This document shows positions 1-12,031 of a stretch of 64,000 nucleotides of DNA, piece after piece. Numbering within the stretch: the first letter of the stretch is position 1; each line of letters begins with the position of its first letter. Origin of the DNA: Cylicocyclus nassatus (taxonomy: Eukaryota; Nematoda; Chromadorea; Rhabditida; Strongylidae). The translations under genes and the position numbers were made by a program. The stretch covers positions 6,184,123 through 6,248,122 of the forward strand of contig CATQJL010000112.1 of the NCBI GenBank assembly GCA_958299035.1, given 5' to 3'. The notes under the pieces are model-generated. The model was not told the origin of the DNA and did not search any database. It worked only from the letters and a program-made list of their open reading frames with translations.

Positions 1-51
1 GTGCGTTCAGTAAAACACGTTTCAGTATCCCAGGATTGCCATGCGTAGTCA

Positions 52-744
52 TTAGTTTACCGAACTTCTACTAGGAAGCTCCGAGACACGCTTCAGTTGG
101 CCGCGATAAACGACCCACTCCTTCTCGGGTTTCCCAGCGTTGAGTTCCTTAGCCTGCTGCCTAAGTTCATATTCGACCCTCCTTTCCTCGGTAGTCATAC
201 TTTAACGAATGAATATATTTGAGAAGGGCGAGTTACGAAGCCGATACGAATTTGCTAGAGCTTTTTGCCAATAGTAAGTTGACGGAAAAATTACCTTGAC
301 TAGCCGAGGACGGTCGGGTGCTGCCTTCCCAATGCGAAGGATTTCACTTGGGCAGCAGTCAATATCAAGAACGTCCATGATATTGTCCACCTTACTCCTA
401 AGGTCCCTAGCCCGCTCCGAAGCGCGGAGATCATTCGACGGTTCCCGTATCCCACTTATGACAATTGTACGTGATCGTTTCTCAACCTCAAGTTCACCAG
501 AGACCGCATTCTGGAGTCTCTGCGATAGGATGTCTAGCAATTGATCGATCACTGGATCCTTGTTCCTATCCTTGATATGCAGCAGAGGGTCTGAGGCCGA
601 CATATTAGAATAGTCAGCACTGGTGACCTCATTTTGCATGCCAACAATAGGAGCAGGAGTCGATGCAGAGCTAGAAACACCCCTACGAGATGAACGAGAG
701 GCTTTCGGAGGCATGATCACGATCAAGGAACGCAATATAGTCAA
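52..744 (-). pseudogene. LINE ORF1-like protein, interrupted by one stop
   Basis: About 230 codons read on the minus strand: an N-terminal Ser/Pro-rich stretch, a central helical region, then a conserved block with the motifs RTIVISGI, ILRIGK and RPRLVKVIFPS. These motifs are what I know from ORF1 proteins (nucleic-acid-binding chaperones) of nematode CR1-like non-LTR retrotransposons. A TAA at 202-204 cuts the frame after SNIFIR, but the same frame runs on with SMTTEERRVEYELRQQAKEL and ends in a stop at 52-54, so the stop is probably one recent nonsense change. The RT-bearing ORF2 would lie left of the window edge. The family call is inference; the open frame and the internal stop are seen directly. 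Confidence 0.6.
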
Positions 745-1345
745 AGGCCAAGAAAATCAATACAAAAAGGCGCAAGCGATAGCGATTCCTACCCAGTAGA
801 AGGTAACCGGATGAGAAAAAAACAAAATCGAACCGAAAATAAGCAGCTGAGAGAGTTGCTAACAACAGAATCAAACGTAGACAGCGTCAACATGCAAGAA
901 TGGAAGAGAAAAAGGTTGTAAAATAAAAACGGTCAAAGCGGGCAAAAAGGCAGCCGCTCACTGGCACGGCACAAAGAAGAATCAGCCCCCGACTACAGCT
1001 ACTACTCCAGGATCAAGAAGAATAGGCGCGGGACGAGCCGCCTCGTCACGTGCTGCCGATGCCTGATGATGATCAACTCCAAAAATAGTTCCGGGTTCTC
1101 CGATGGGTCAACCGCATGCCCTTAGCCCTTTCGGGATAATGTGACCCCTCTCCACTCCCGCAATCCTTTTTTACTACTCGTCAGACTATAATACTAAGCT
1201 GCGCGTCTCCAAATACAAGAATCATCAAAGGCTCAACCGCTCGAAACAGTCGATCATCTGCGGGAGCTATTGGAGGCGCTGCCAGCGGGTTGATATCATC
1301 AAAAAATCGATAACGAACGAAGCTCGAGGAGGCGTAGACCGCAGC
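745..1345 (-). other. Probable 5' region of the LINE with ORF1
   Basis: Moderately GC-rich non-coding stretch upstream of the ORF1 start on the same strand. It has no convincing ORF. It may be the element's 5' untranslated region and promoter, but I cannot place the 5' end of the element. Confidence 0.3.
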
Positions 1346-1559
1346 CTACGCGCCCTTATATACCCTAAGACTTGGCAACGCGCCCAGCAGGAGAAGTCTT
1401 AGCGGCGATATTAGCGCGCCAAGTAACGCGATAGCCAGCGCTCCGGCCTCCTGTTTCGAGGAGTGGTTTGCATCGCGCGAGACGCGACAACCCGTCATTA
1501 TTTTTGGATTAGGTATGTAAAAGTATGTAGTAGGGTTTTCATGCATGCTGATTTCAAGA

Positions 1560-2060
1560 AACGACTTTTCACAGCTTTCTGAGCTGAATCACATCTTGAG
1601 AAGCAGAAAAAGCCGATACGACTGCAGAGCAGACCGAGTAATTTTCAGATGGCCATAAAACGCTGGAAAGAAAACATTATGAAATTGTTTCTTCTCTGCA
1701 TGTAAACTTTTACAGTGTAGATACATTTTATGTAAAAAAGTATGAAAACTTATGTGAGCAAGGTGCTGGTGCCAGTTAAGTCAGAAAAAAGGTTCAGCAC
1801 AGCTTTTCTTCACATAAGTTTTCATAAATTTATGGAATATAGTTCGGGGCGTCATACTTTTGCGTTTTGGCTGAAAACAACGCCTTTGTTCGTTTGATGG
1901 ATAGCATGCCGGTGGCAGGCCGGCGGTACTCTTGCGGCTCTACTCCACCCCGGACCCCGGAAAAACGATATCCCCTTTGCTTTCATCCTTAAAAACGATA
2001 TCCAGCTTGACCCGGTGCCAGTTGTACCGAGCGCTGGCCCCTGGACTCGATCCCAAGTAT
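1560..2060. repeat. Degenerate copy of the CAGGGCTC terminal-inverted-repeat family
   Basis: The end of this stretch holds two AAAACGATATC motifs followed by CCAGCTTG and a GTGCC/GTACC GAGC block. The same arrangement closes the better preserved copies at 16.96-17.70 kb and 38.35-39.70 kb. The left end is not recognisable. Confidence 0.4.
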
Positions 2061-2186
2061 TACAAAATAATCGTATTCAGCGCCAGTCTGCGCTGTGCAA
2101 TGTTTTTCTTATGCTAACAGGTACTGCAACTTCTTATATGTTTGTTAAAAAAATACTAGTAAAAGGATTTCTCCAAAACAGTAGTT

Positions 2187-3021
2187 CTATATTATATCCA
2201 ATGAAATGACTGAACTAATTTTCAGTTTTTTGATCACTCTCCAGTCACACACTTCGTCTTTCTATTTACAATTTTTAGCAGTTACTGTAATTCTGTAACA
2301 TTCTTACGTCAATCAAACAGTGTCATTTGAGAGATACCTGAGTAAATGCGAGTGGTGCATCCTCCCTGTTCTTCAAGGTGTTACTAAAACGCATAGCAAA
2401 ATTGATGTAGCTCTTAATTTCTTCTATTTGCGAAAACCATTCATCTTGCGTCTGAAATGAAAACGACTTTAGTCAAAGTTGTCTAACATGAACAGGGTCT
2501 TATCTTCATAAACACTTCCATATCAGATAATGATGCTACGTCTGTTCTCAGCTGAGCAATTTGACCATTCTCTGATATCACGTTTTCGGTGGCTTCGCAT
2601 TTATCAGCTGCGACTTGCGCTTCTGCTTCGAGGGTCATATCGTATCGCTTAAAGGCTTAGTCAAAATGCAAATATATGTTTGTACAGAAAAGTTTTTGCA
2701 CAACTTTTTGCATGATGCTGTAGCTTCTTGTCAAACACCTATGAGGTAAAAAAGGTTTATAACTTAATAACTTACCATTTCATTCATATTCTTGGCTACG
2801 CGAAAATTTTTCTCTATCTGCGTTTTCAATGAGTCCTTTAGCCAGCTTCGATCTGTGTATAGAAAAGAACTATAGATTTTTTGATGCTTTCGAATTTCCA
2901 ACTCAGAGATATTCTCAGAACGCTTGTGATAGGTGGGGAGGAGTGTGTCTGATGGTAGGGCGCCGCTATGACTATTGAAAGGTTCAATTTGCTTTAGCCC
3001 TAAGTGATTAGCAACCAACAT
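2187..3021 (-). CDS. Four-exon gene of unknown function, possible coiled coil
   Basis: Not recognised. Four minus-strand exons fit together with every intron in phase 0: 3021-2776 (82 codons, ends at a GTAAGT donor), 2647-2516 (44 codons), 2451-2338 (38 codons, acceptor TTTCAG) and 2261-2187 (24 codons plus TAG). The product would be 188 residues with no signal peptide. Exons 2 and 3 are rich in Glu, Gln, Ala and Lys (LEAEAQVAADKCEATENV, WFSQIEEIKSYINFAMRF), which suggests a helical or coiled-coil protein. An in-frame TGA sits 36 nt before the first ATG, so either that ATG is the start or a further exon joins near it. Consistent phase across three introns is the main support. Could be a fragment of a larger gene; RNA evidence would decide. 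Confidence 0.5.
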
Positions 3022-3239
3022 GCCTATATTGTTCGGTGAGTAGGGTCAAGATGCGATTGGTCTCTAGCCTCTACTGTTTTTTCTTGCTAATTTTCTTTCT
3101 TACACGTTATTCATGAAACGCAAACAAATGCGCATTTACCAAGAACTCACGCATTTCAAAGGAAACCAAGCCAGTTCAGTTGAGTGTAGACAAAGTTCGT
3201 AGTCTTGCAGACTAAGTGGGCACATTGTGCTTTAGAAAC

Positions 3240-4553
3240 ATGGACCATCATACCCTCGATACATAGAGTCACGTACTCTGGTAATCTTCACTTTGAGGGC
3301 TATGAGGGGACACAACCTTCACCTGGAAAACAACAAAAGTCATCCGGGGCTTTGCCCGGATGATGTTATTCTGACTATATCGGAACGAATGTTAATGAAG
3401 CAAATACATAAAGGAATAATATCTTTAGCTTATCTCAGCGAAACCGAGAGTTTGCGTTTTCATAGCCTTTTTCACCTTAAAAAGAAGGTTTCTGTGAAAT
3501 TTTTGCCAGAATTCACGAGAAAATTTCTCAGTTAACTTTTCATTTGAACAAAATCGAAATTCAGAAGTTTAGGAAAGCTATTGGAGTTGAATAAAAAAGA
3601 GAAACTGCGCTTAAATCTCGCGCAGAGAGTCGCGCACGAAAACGCTGGTCTGTCTCATTAATGAGTGATATTCAAAGCTTGGGACGTTGTCAGTTTCGTC
3701 GTGTCATGACGATCAGAATGATATTTAATGTTGCAGTGTGTCGTTGAGACCCGCGGAGATCCAACTAGAGCCAAAGGCCCCGTCGGCTCTGGTCTGTCTC
3801 CGCTGCTCGTCTGCGTCTCCGCTACCACTACCCCGAACGCGGGGGCGCGCGGCATTTAACTCTGGTACCTTTTTCTTCGCGGTTTGGAATTCAATTTTAG
3901 CAAGCTATATTTCGTTTTGAAGCTCTTGATTTCTATTTTCACGCTGACAACGTCCCAGAAACATATTTTTTGATTTGATCGAGAAATTCGGCAAAAACCT
4001 TGTTTTCTAAAATTTCTTGTTTTGCCCCTAGTTCAACTCTTTTCACGCGGTTTTTTCATGCATTCTATAGATTTTGCTTCTATCAATAATGCAGACAACC
4101 ACCCAGCCCTTACCTTTTTGTTTAATGTGGAATTTCCTGCGAAAAATCGTAAAAAGTGCGTTTTTACCTTGTTCTGTTTCAGTGCCTTCGCATCGATTTT
4201 TTTTTCCAGCTTGGGCGATTGTTGCTCAGAACAATAAGCGCAACAATCCAGACAACGTCCCAGGAAACACGAACGTCAACGCGGGGGTAAAAATTCAAAG
4301 GACGCATCAAAATCAAAACCCCGTGTTGCAAATTGCTGGTCCTGGAGCGAAAACCGGCACATTGAAAAGCCGCCGAATGAAAGATTTCAAACCTCATTGC
4401 AATGTTTTTATCCGGTTTCAGTTTCTTTTGCTTTCTATATCTGTTTTATGTCATTTTCTCTTCTCTGATTTTCTTCAAACAACCTTCACTATTTATGACT
4501 TCAAAGTTTAAACAAACTTTACTTTTGATGCCCTGTCTCTAAACTATCAAAGC
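3240..4553. repeat. 1.3 kb dispersed repeat, copy 1
   Basis: This stretch matches 53.5-54.8 kb along its length with many small gaps. Shared landmarks are a CATAGAG...GTACTCTG start, an inner GAGAGTCGCGCAC block, a GC-rich block (CTGCTCGTCTGCGTC) and an end near CTATCAAAG. No coding capacity and no clear terminal inverted repeats were found, so the class is unknown (a non-autonomous Helitron is one option). Confidence 0.6.
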
Positions 4554-4960
4554 TATGGTGTTGTTGTAGTTGTTGTGCTCGAAGTAGTTGTTGGTGTTGT
4601 TGTAGTTGTTGTGGTCGAAGTAGTCGTTGGCGTTGGCGCAGTCGTAGTTGTTGTGCTCGAAGTAGTTATTGGTGTTGTTGTAGTTGTTGTGGTCGAAGTT
4701 GTCGTTGGCGTTGGTGTAGTTGTAGTTGTTGTGCTCGAAGTAGTTATTGGTGTTGTTGTAGTTGTTGTGGTCGAAGTTGTCGTTGGCGTTGGTGTAGTTG
4801 TAGTTGTTGTGCTCGAAGTAGTTGTAGGTGACATAGATGTGGTTGTCGTGCTTGAAGTGGAAGTCGTTGAGGTGGAAGTGGAGGTTGATGTCGTTGTTGG
4901 CGTTGTGGTCGTCGATGCAGATGTACTCGAAGTAGAATCTGTAGACGACGTGGTTGTAAC
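4553..4960 (-). CDS. Thr/Ser-rich mucin-like exon (partial gene)
   Basis: About 136 codons, almost wholly Thr with Ser, Pro and a few Ala/Ile, in the minus frame. It follows a good nematode acceptor (GTTTTCAG ending at 4960) and ends in TAG. Such regions are typical O-glycosylated linkers or mucin domains of secreted or cuticle-surface proteins. The N-terminal exons would lie above 5 kb but none could be assigned. The plus-strand translation (Val-rich) is a shadow. Alternatively this is a non-coding minisatellite that happens to be open, but the repeat keeps the Thr frame in every unit. Confidence 0.4.
   Translation of the reverse strand, partial: VTTTSSTDSTSSTSASTTTTPTTTSTSTSTSTTSTSSTTTTSMSPTTTSSTTTTTTPTPTTTSTTTTTTTPITTSSTTTTTTPTPTTTSTTTTTTTPITTSSTTTTTAPTPTTTSTTTTTTTPTTTSSTTTTTTP
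4575..4886. repeat. 78-bp minisatellite
   Basis: The motif GTGCTCGAAGTAGTT recurs at 4575, 4653, 4731 and 4809, an exact 78-bp spacing (26 codons). Within each unit there is a weaker half-unit (GTGGTCGAAGT). After about 4840 the pattern decays into 6- and 9-bp variants. Confidence 0.8.
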
Positions 4961-4999
4961 TGAAAACACGTGGTCATGGGAGTATGAATTGAATAATTG

Positions 5000-5600
5000 C
5001 GATGATAAGTGACTTTATGTGCCTCGAACTACGCAAAAAACTTATCGTCTTTAGGGTTATTGTATGCTTGATTCCAACATTAAGTCTATATCTATACACT
5101 TTCCAGTGTTGATTGTTACTTGTTTGAGGATGTTAGCAGATTGTGAAGACTCAGATTAATGTCTGTTATTAGTAATAAGGATATGTTTTGATTGATTCAT
5201 ATTAAATTATCAACTGAAGTTCCCAACCTTCCTATTCCTAATGTCTCATATTTTTGGTAGATTGTGATGTAAGCCACATATTTCCAAAAGCTGTTCACTT
5301 CCCAAAAGAATAAAATGAATTTTCCAGAGTTGGTGAATTCGAGTTTTAACGGTTTCAAAGCAACAATGAAGCCGGGCACAATTCAACCTGCCGAGAATAT
5401 CATACTTGATTGTTTTCAGGATAAGAACGTACCATAAAATTCTGAGCCTCGCAAGAAACATACTATGCATTTATTCCTTGATCAGCATGTCGAATAGTTT
5501 CCCGCCCCCTAAGCCTAGTTTCATATAAATCTGTGAATTGTAGCTTTGCCTCAAAAGGAGCGTCCAGGCAAATCTAGGCCTATGAGGATCTCACATGGGG
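5000..5600. other. Unassigned stretch upstream of the mucin-like exon
   Basis: A 48-bp intron-like segment on the minus strand (donor GTACGT near 5431, acceptor CGGCAG near 5390) would join two short open stretches. The resulting peptide has no recognisable domain and I could not link it in phase to the mucin-like exon. Otherwise AT-rich with nothing supportable. Confidence 0.2.
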
Positions 5601-5608
5601 AGAATCTT

Positions 5609-5834
5609 GGGGTCCTAACTAAGGCCCTACCCAAGCGGCAGCTCAGATGGGGAACTCACAGCTGAGATATTCGCTTTCAAGCTGGACTCCACATTGTATT
5701 ATATATCGCATGGATTCATGGCGCGACACATCAGTTTCGCTTGTGTCCTCGTGGGATCCTGTTTGAAGGCGAATGTCTCAGCTGTGAGTTCCCCATCTGA
5801 GCTGCCGCTTGGGCAGTGTCTTAGTTAGGGCCCC
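5609..5834. mobile_element. Hairpin MITE of about 226 bp
   Basis: Two arms of about 65 bp form a near-perfect inverted repeat (left arm from GGGGTCCTAACTAAGG, right arm ending CTTAGTTAGGGCCCC) around a loop of about 95 bp. No coding sequence. Class undetermined because the flanking duplication is not clear. Confidence 0.7.
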
Positions 5835-6080
5835 AAAATTACTTTCCACATCAGAACCCCGTATGCCCATTTCCCTGGACGTTGCCTTCAAAATTGCCCT
5901 CCATAACTTACTATATCCTCACAAAAGAAATTTGGCGGTTAGTGGCTACATTTGTATCCTCCAACCTGATAATATAATGTCAAAGAATGGATGCGCCATA
6001 CGCTATGTAAAATGTAAAAGTTGCAAAACTAATTGAATTCAACGCAAATTTGAACCCCTAATACATTTTAAAACACTCTT

Positions 6081-7966
6081 CTACTTCTCTGAGTTGTTGA
6101 ATAGATTAATGAAAACTAAAGCATGAAAATTGCATTGTTGGCGTTTTTTACAGTTTGAAATCATTTAGAGTCTCGAAAAGACAGAAGCATTTTGCTCTAC
6201 AGCTTATCACGTACATTGGTCTTGGAAAATTTTTAAAGTGGAACTTACTGTCGTGGAGCACGCAGAGAGGTCCCAAGGTGCCATCTGGATTTTGCATACA
6301 TTTGGCTTCTGGTCTAATTTGTTTGCAAGTCTTATGTGCCGTACATCCTTTTTTATTTTTCGGTTGTGGATTTGGTTCAAAAAGCGGTTCACCAGTTTTT
6401 GGACTAAAAAAGAAAGAAGTAGCGGCTAATAGCAAATAGAGCAATTATTTGACAAGTAAGGGGTGAACAAGTCATATTTTACTTACAGTGATTCGTAAAC
6501 ACATGCGATAGCAAAAGTGGTATCATCACAGGTTCTGTGTTTGCATCCAAACGCAATAGTTTTGTAATAAACCATCTGAAAAGTTGATATAATTGTCTAC
6601 TTTAACCTCTGTGTCCTTTATGACCTTCTCGCTTAATTTAAACTAAATAATTGTAAACTGTCAATGTTAATCGTTAAGGATGTGAATACGAATGCCGCTA
6701 TTGAAGGCATTGAATTATTGATTTTCCTGCCTTTGATCAAGACTACGTGGTATACAGAGCAGCTCGATCTAGATCACCATTGTTGTTTTTTCGCTGCTGG
6801 TAAACTAATAATTTACGCCCTGTACCTACCCCGACAGTTGATTCTCGCATCATAGTTCCAGCTAGTACGTAACACGATTAAAAATTTTTAAGATCAAATG
6901 ACTTTTTTGGTACTTTAAAATTGATTTTTGTAGTGAAACTCATGAAGATGAAATTTTGCAAAGCAAATTTGAAGTCGCTACCTGGTAGTCATGAATGTGG
7001 AATGGGTAAAATGTCAATATCTTACATTGGCGAAAGCCTGCATGCGTACATCCTTGAAGATCACGTCAGAACCAAGTGGAACGATATCCTTCGCGGCCCA
7101 TTCATGTACGACTATGTCGTAATATCCCTTGAGGTAATCGTGATCAGATTCGTCAACCTTTTTAGGTGTGCGGAACCTAAATAAAGTGACATATTATACG
7201 TATGTGCTCAAGTCTTCTTTACAAACTTTCTAAAATTAGTGCCATATCCCATCGAAGAATAGTCGAGAGCTGGTCCAAGGCAGTCCTTCGGTATAAGTGC
7301 TTCGGCAAGATATGCGAAGCCGCAGTCGAATTCCTCAAATTTGAAACATTTATGTTGATAAAGCGGTGGGGTTGATGAAAGGAAAGAGGAGGGAGGGGGG
7401 ACAGGGACTATAAAGTCCTTTCACGTAGTCGACTTAATGCATTGGGCCAACCAGTGCTGATCACATATAACTAGTTTTAATTTAGTGACGATGATAAACT
7501 CCAAAGTCGGTGCTGTTTCTCATATAGGAACATTGCAGGGCGAAGAACTCGTTACAGCTAAATTCTTAGGAAATTGAGAAAATTTAGAAATTTTTCCTAA
7601 ATTTCCATAAGTTCTGGCTATGGGACTATGATCATTCGATCCAAAATCTCTGCTAGCTAACCACTAACAACTCTAGCATGATTTCCTGACACATCGCTCC
7701 TTGAGAATCCTAAGCGCAGGAGACACTCTCATGCGGTACAAATCTCTTTCCTCCCCATTCCCCTCTCCCCTCCTCCCTCAATCTTACTATCTTGCGCTGT
7801 TACTGAACGTTGCTGAACAGTAAATCTCCTACCAGGTTAAACATACTCTTCGATCCTGGTATATCTCCGTACACTTTCGTATTCAGATTTTTGATGGCAA
7901 CATCATGTCTAAGGTTGTTATGGGCTTCCACGATAGTATCTTCGAGAACGGCATCAAAGCATTCGC
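6081..7966 (-). CDS. SCP/TAPS (CAP domain) secreted protein, hookworm ASP type
   Basis: Six minus-strand exons join in one frame: 7966-7833, 7333-7227, 7176-7026, 6575-6487, 6403-6249 and 6115-6081 (stop TAG). The product carries the CAP signature HNNLRHD near the N-terminus, the DCGFAYLAEALIPKDC block, HEWAAKDIVPLGSD, then MVYYKTIAFGC...C...IACVY and a Cys-rich hinge-like C-terminus (GCTAHKTC, KCMQNPDG, GPLCV). Five donors are GTAAGT/GTAGG-type with one GTTTGT. The family is a large group of secreted proteins released by parasitic nematodes. The 5' end is open: a further exon ends at 8165 before GTAAGTG and joins in phase (ending CHCG), but an upstream in-frame stop means its own start or acceptor is unresolved, and no signal peptide could be placed. 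A broken duplicate lies at 12-16 kb. Confidence 0.8.
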
Positions 7967-8665
7967 CTGAGTTTGTTTATGAACTTGAACTGATATCGTT
8001 GATGATATGATCAAAAAAAATTATGACTTAGAATTCAAAGTTATAATGTTTACTGGAGACCGGAACAAGCCTACCATATGTTGGTGATATATACTGCACA
8101 ATCAGAAGTATCTGAATACATTCGATTGAGGGTGATTCAATGGAAATGAGTAGAAGACACTTACCGCAGTGGCAGTGGTAGTTAGCATCTTGAACGAACT
8201 GGGCCCAGGCTTATTTCTAAAATATTAGTTTATAACCGCTTGCTTAAATGCAACAAGTATAGCAACAACAAGCATAACTGCTCAAGAAATAAATAATTCT
8301 TATTTTTTTGTTTCTGCTTGAGGTAGATAGAGTATTTTGATGTTCGGAACCATCTCAACCCTTACTGCGTCGGCTAGGATGATTTCATTGAAGATGATAT
8401 TTAGAAGTTTAGTCTGAAACCGGACTATATTTGCTAACTGATGAGTCGAAAGCAGTAAGCAGTGAGTTTTTCTCCGCGTTTCCTTTACTTTATGGACATC
8501 TTGGCTGCGCTACTGAGACAATGCTTCAAGAAGTCATAGTTTTCTAGTATTTTTAGCAGACACAAGATGGGTGGTTGTTGAAGACGCTCATCTAAGGTGA
8601 GTTTACGAGCTGAGCCATTTTAGTGTAGTTCTTACCCAGAGAGCAGAATTCTCTCCAGAAAGAAG

Positions 8666-9540
8666 GGCAACTACAAAATTCACAGCTGGAAGGTTGGTAT
8701 TGAAGAAAAATTTTTTTGACGCTTTTCAGTCTATGCGAATGATAATTGTACGAGTTACACTTTTGGTACAAAGAGACTAAATAAGCCAATGACTTGTTAA
8801 CGACCTAACAGGGACTCACCTTAAATAGCGTCGATGGAATGTTAAACAATAAACTTCATGGCTTTAGTGACTGGTGAAAAGATTGATATGCAGATTGCTT
8901 GTGGGAAAATTCACCTAAAAGATTGGATAATCATTCAATGATTTTCGTTAAGGAAAAATGTCATTTTTGATCTCAGGCAGTCATATTTTTTGTCCTTAAA
9001 TTCCATAGAAGGCGCATAATTGCTCAATGGTAAGCACTTGCGATGTTGAAGCAGATGGATAGTCTCTAGACTCCATTTCTTCATCACTCATCGCTGCGCT
9101 TGTGAAAAAAAGATTCTCCACCTTGTGTCACTTTACTTTGCGTTTCCACTATGACCTCAAGATGCCTACTTGAATGTAGCCTAGAATAACTTTTTTAAAA
9201 AGTGATTTTGTTGCTTTTGCTCCCCCGCTCTCACATGACCTCAGCATTCTAACAAGTGCGCTTCATGAATTTACCATCGATAATCTCCTGAGGCTTGACA
9301 CTAGCTTCTGAAAGTTACCTACACTTTCTCTATAGCCTACGACTTCTCCTAGTAAGACGCTAGGGATATTTTAGGTAATGAATTCGTCCCATCCGTGTAT
9401 ACAACCACAGAAATACATCCGCTCTTTATTCTTTAAAGCCGCACATGATCTTAGCTGGCAGACATGGATTAGAACAAAGCCTTATGATTGGGTCGTTTCA
9501 GTTTGTAAGTTTTCATGAAACAACGAAATACATAATAATA
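8666..9540. other. No gene seen
   Basis: AT-rich sequence upstream of the SCP/TAPS gene and beyond the segment shared with the duplicate. It has no open frame with splice support and no clear repeat structure. Confidence 0.4.
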
Positions 9541-9543
9541 TTA

Positions 9544-10112
9544 GGTTGTAACGTAAGTCTTGTCACACTTTAAATTCTTACGGCGATAAGTCGTATAGCT
9601 CGTATTTTTGATATAATTTCAGGACACCGTTTGGAAGAGCGAAACAAGCTCTACAAGAAGGTGTGCAAAGGTTTGCACCAGTCTCGAGCTACAGTAAGTT
9701 TGCATTCAGAATCTGAGTCGTAACGAAGGCTCAAAAATAGAGTTAGATTCATATCTGCGTTCAAAAAAAATCCTACGGGCCCTCAATTTGTTTGCAAAAA
9801 TTGCAGATTTATAGATGAGGAAACATATACGAACGGTGCATATGAGTATCTGATGTGATGTGCAATTTTTGTGAGCAAGTTTGGATTCGTAGATCTTTTT
9901 GAACAAAGATTTGAATTTTCCTTCGTTTTCGAACCTTCAGTACGACTGAGAATCTGAGTGCAAACTTACGGTAAGTCGAAGCGAATATTCGCTCATAATC
10001 TTGTAGAGCTTGCTTTGCTCTATCGAATCGTACTCTGTGGCCCTAATAAGAATATGAAGTGCATGACTTATCGCCGTAGAAGTTGAAGTGTGACAAGACT
10101 TATGTTACAACT
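9544..10112. mobile_element. Palindromic mariner-like MITE
   Basis: Ends GGTTGTAACGTAAGTCTTGT and its inverted partner (ACAAGACTTATGTTACAACT) are flanked by TA on both sides, as expected for a Tc1/mariner insertion. Inside, a second pair of inverted arms lies around 9690-9740 and 9925-9980. No transposase ORF, so non-autonomous. Confidence 0.6.
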
Positions 10113-10847
10113 TAATAGAACCTCATGAATCGGATTATTAACTATATTTTATAATGAAATTATAAGCTTTGCTGTTCTCTTCCATCTGCCACCTCGCCCG
10201 GCGAGGCTCGCCGTCAGATTATCATTTTTGTATTTCCACAACTCAGCATCTCGTTTCAAAAAATTCGTTTGATCAGCGCTTGAGATCGTTTCAGAAATAA
10301 GTCAAACGCCCTTCATAGGGTTCCACAAAAAAAAAACAAGATAATTGATAATCTGGTGGAGCAGAGTCTGAGGAACACTACAGTGGATACTAATGTACTT
10401 CCCAGTCGAGGCTTGCAGGACAATTTTGACGACATTTTCCATATAGGATTATGTTTTGTAAAGGATTATGTTTTACAAAAACTCAACAGACCTGTTTATC
10501 AGACTTTTTACAGTGTGAAAACCATTCTGTTCTTATCTAGCAAAAAGTCAGTGCAGAAGTTTCTGCCCGTCCCACAGTTTTGTTCAGTGGACATCCTGTT
10601 TAACCCTGTTTGGAAGCCAGATCCTCTTCCCATATCGACGTGCAAGCGCCGTTTTCCATAATCGGAAAAATCCACGCAAAAATTTTTCGCAGAAAATTGA
10701 GCAGGTAAGGAAAAGGCTCTTTTTTCTTTTTTGTATTCCATATTTGAAAGAATATGAAGTCGATCAGCTTTCCACCAATGGTGAAGTTGTACTAGAAAGC
10801 GTAATAAGCTTTCCTCAATGGTACGAAGCAACCGTTTTTTCAGCCGA

Positions 10848-11932
10848 AAAGCAGCCGAAACGGCATACGATCCACAAGAGTGGAAATCGATGTCAATCTC
10901 AGGAGTGTTTTTGCGCAGAGTTACAGTAACAAAGTTGAAACATCTGCTACACACTGAACCCAGTGCAGTTCAAAAAGAGGAGCGTTACCTATACCAGATG
11001 GCTCTAAATGCTTTTGAAGTTATTGAGCTTTAAAAACGTCCATTTTTTGTGGTTTACGCATTTTAATTAATTTTTACCAAGTCTGTGAGATAAAATAGGC
11101 TCTTTCGATAGATACTTTGTTTGGCGCTCGGAAAATCCTTGCATTTTCGTGCCGTTTTTCAACCAAGTTCCAATCTTACCCTAGAGTAGCCACGATTTCG
11201 AGCCTCAAAACTCGGCTTCTGAAACACTGCAATGAAGTAAGCACATAGTATGTAGAAGTTATGTATTTGGCTGAAAGCGTTGAACGCAGCGTTGACGTTT
11301 GTTTTGGCCACGCAGACGTCACTTCACCAAAATCACTGTTTTTACTATTGCAATCACATCCTTACTTGGTTTTTAGCTCCATGGCCTCAAGACTAGTTCT
11401 GCAAAAAAATCAAAAATTTCGACACGGATACATCATCATGCAAACAATGCAGCTGCTTCATATCAAATGTTTGCGCGAGACAGAAGCTGAGTTTTGAAAC
11501 TCGAGATCGTGCTAACCCTAAGGTTGGAACTTGGTTAAAAATCGGCAAAAAATGCAAGGATTTTCCGAGCGCCAAACAAAGTATTTAAGAAAAAGGCTTA
11601 CTTTATTCAAACTTGGAGAAAGTTAGTTAGAATGCGTAAACCACAAAAAACGGACGTTTTTAGAGCGCAATAACTTTAAAAGCATTTAGAGCCATCTGGT
11701 ATAGGTAACGCTCCTCTATTTGAACTGCACTGGGTTCAGTGTGTAGCAGATTTTTCAGGCTTTGTTACTGTGACTCTACAAAAATTTGGCGAAGGACTGC
11801 ACCCGCAAATGAGATATGAACCTTTGTTTGAGGTGTTCGTATAATTATGAAACGCTCAAAATTCGCATTAGGCGCAAAAACACTCCTAAGATTGACATCG
11901 ATTTCCATTCGTGTGGATCTTATACCGTTTTC
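10848..11932. mobile_element. Foldback element next to the SCP/TAPS pseudogene
   Basis: Left arm (about 10848-11230) and right arm (about 11490-11932) are inverted copies; landmarks are ATCGATGTCAATCTCAGGAG and its partner, and CAGTGCAGTTCAAA and its partner. The right arm holds an extra insertion of about 100 bp. The motif TTCGTATAATTATGAA occurs twice at the right side (about 11845 and 12005). The element, or one containing it, truncates the duplicated SCP/TAPS exon 3 at about 12032. Exact ends unclear. Confidence 0.55.
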
Positions 11933-12031
11933 GTTGTGCTCTTTCGCTTGGTACTAGCGGATTGAGTTTCTTCCAAATAGTCCAAAAATTTTCAAAATTT
12001 GGGGTGTTCGTATAATTATGAACCGCACTAT

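Noticed and set aside
4575..5012. Long Val-rich plus-strand frame over the minisatellite
   Set aside because: Shadow of the Thr-rich minus frame; a poly-Val/Gly protein of this kind is not credible.
10508..10954. 148-codon minus-strand frame
   Set aside because: Partly inside the foldback element; no start context, domain or splice support.
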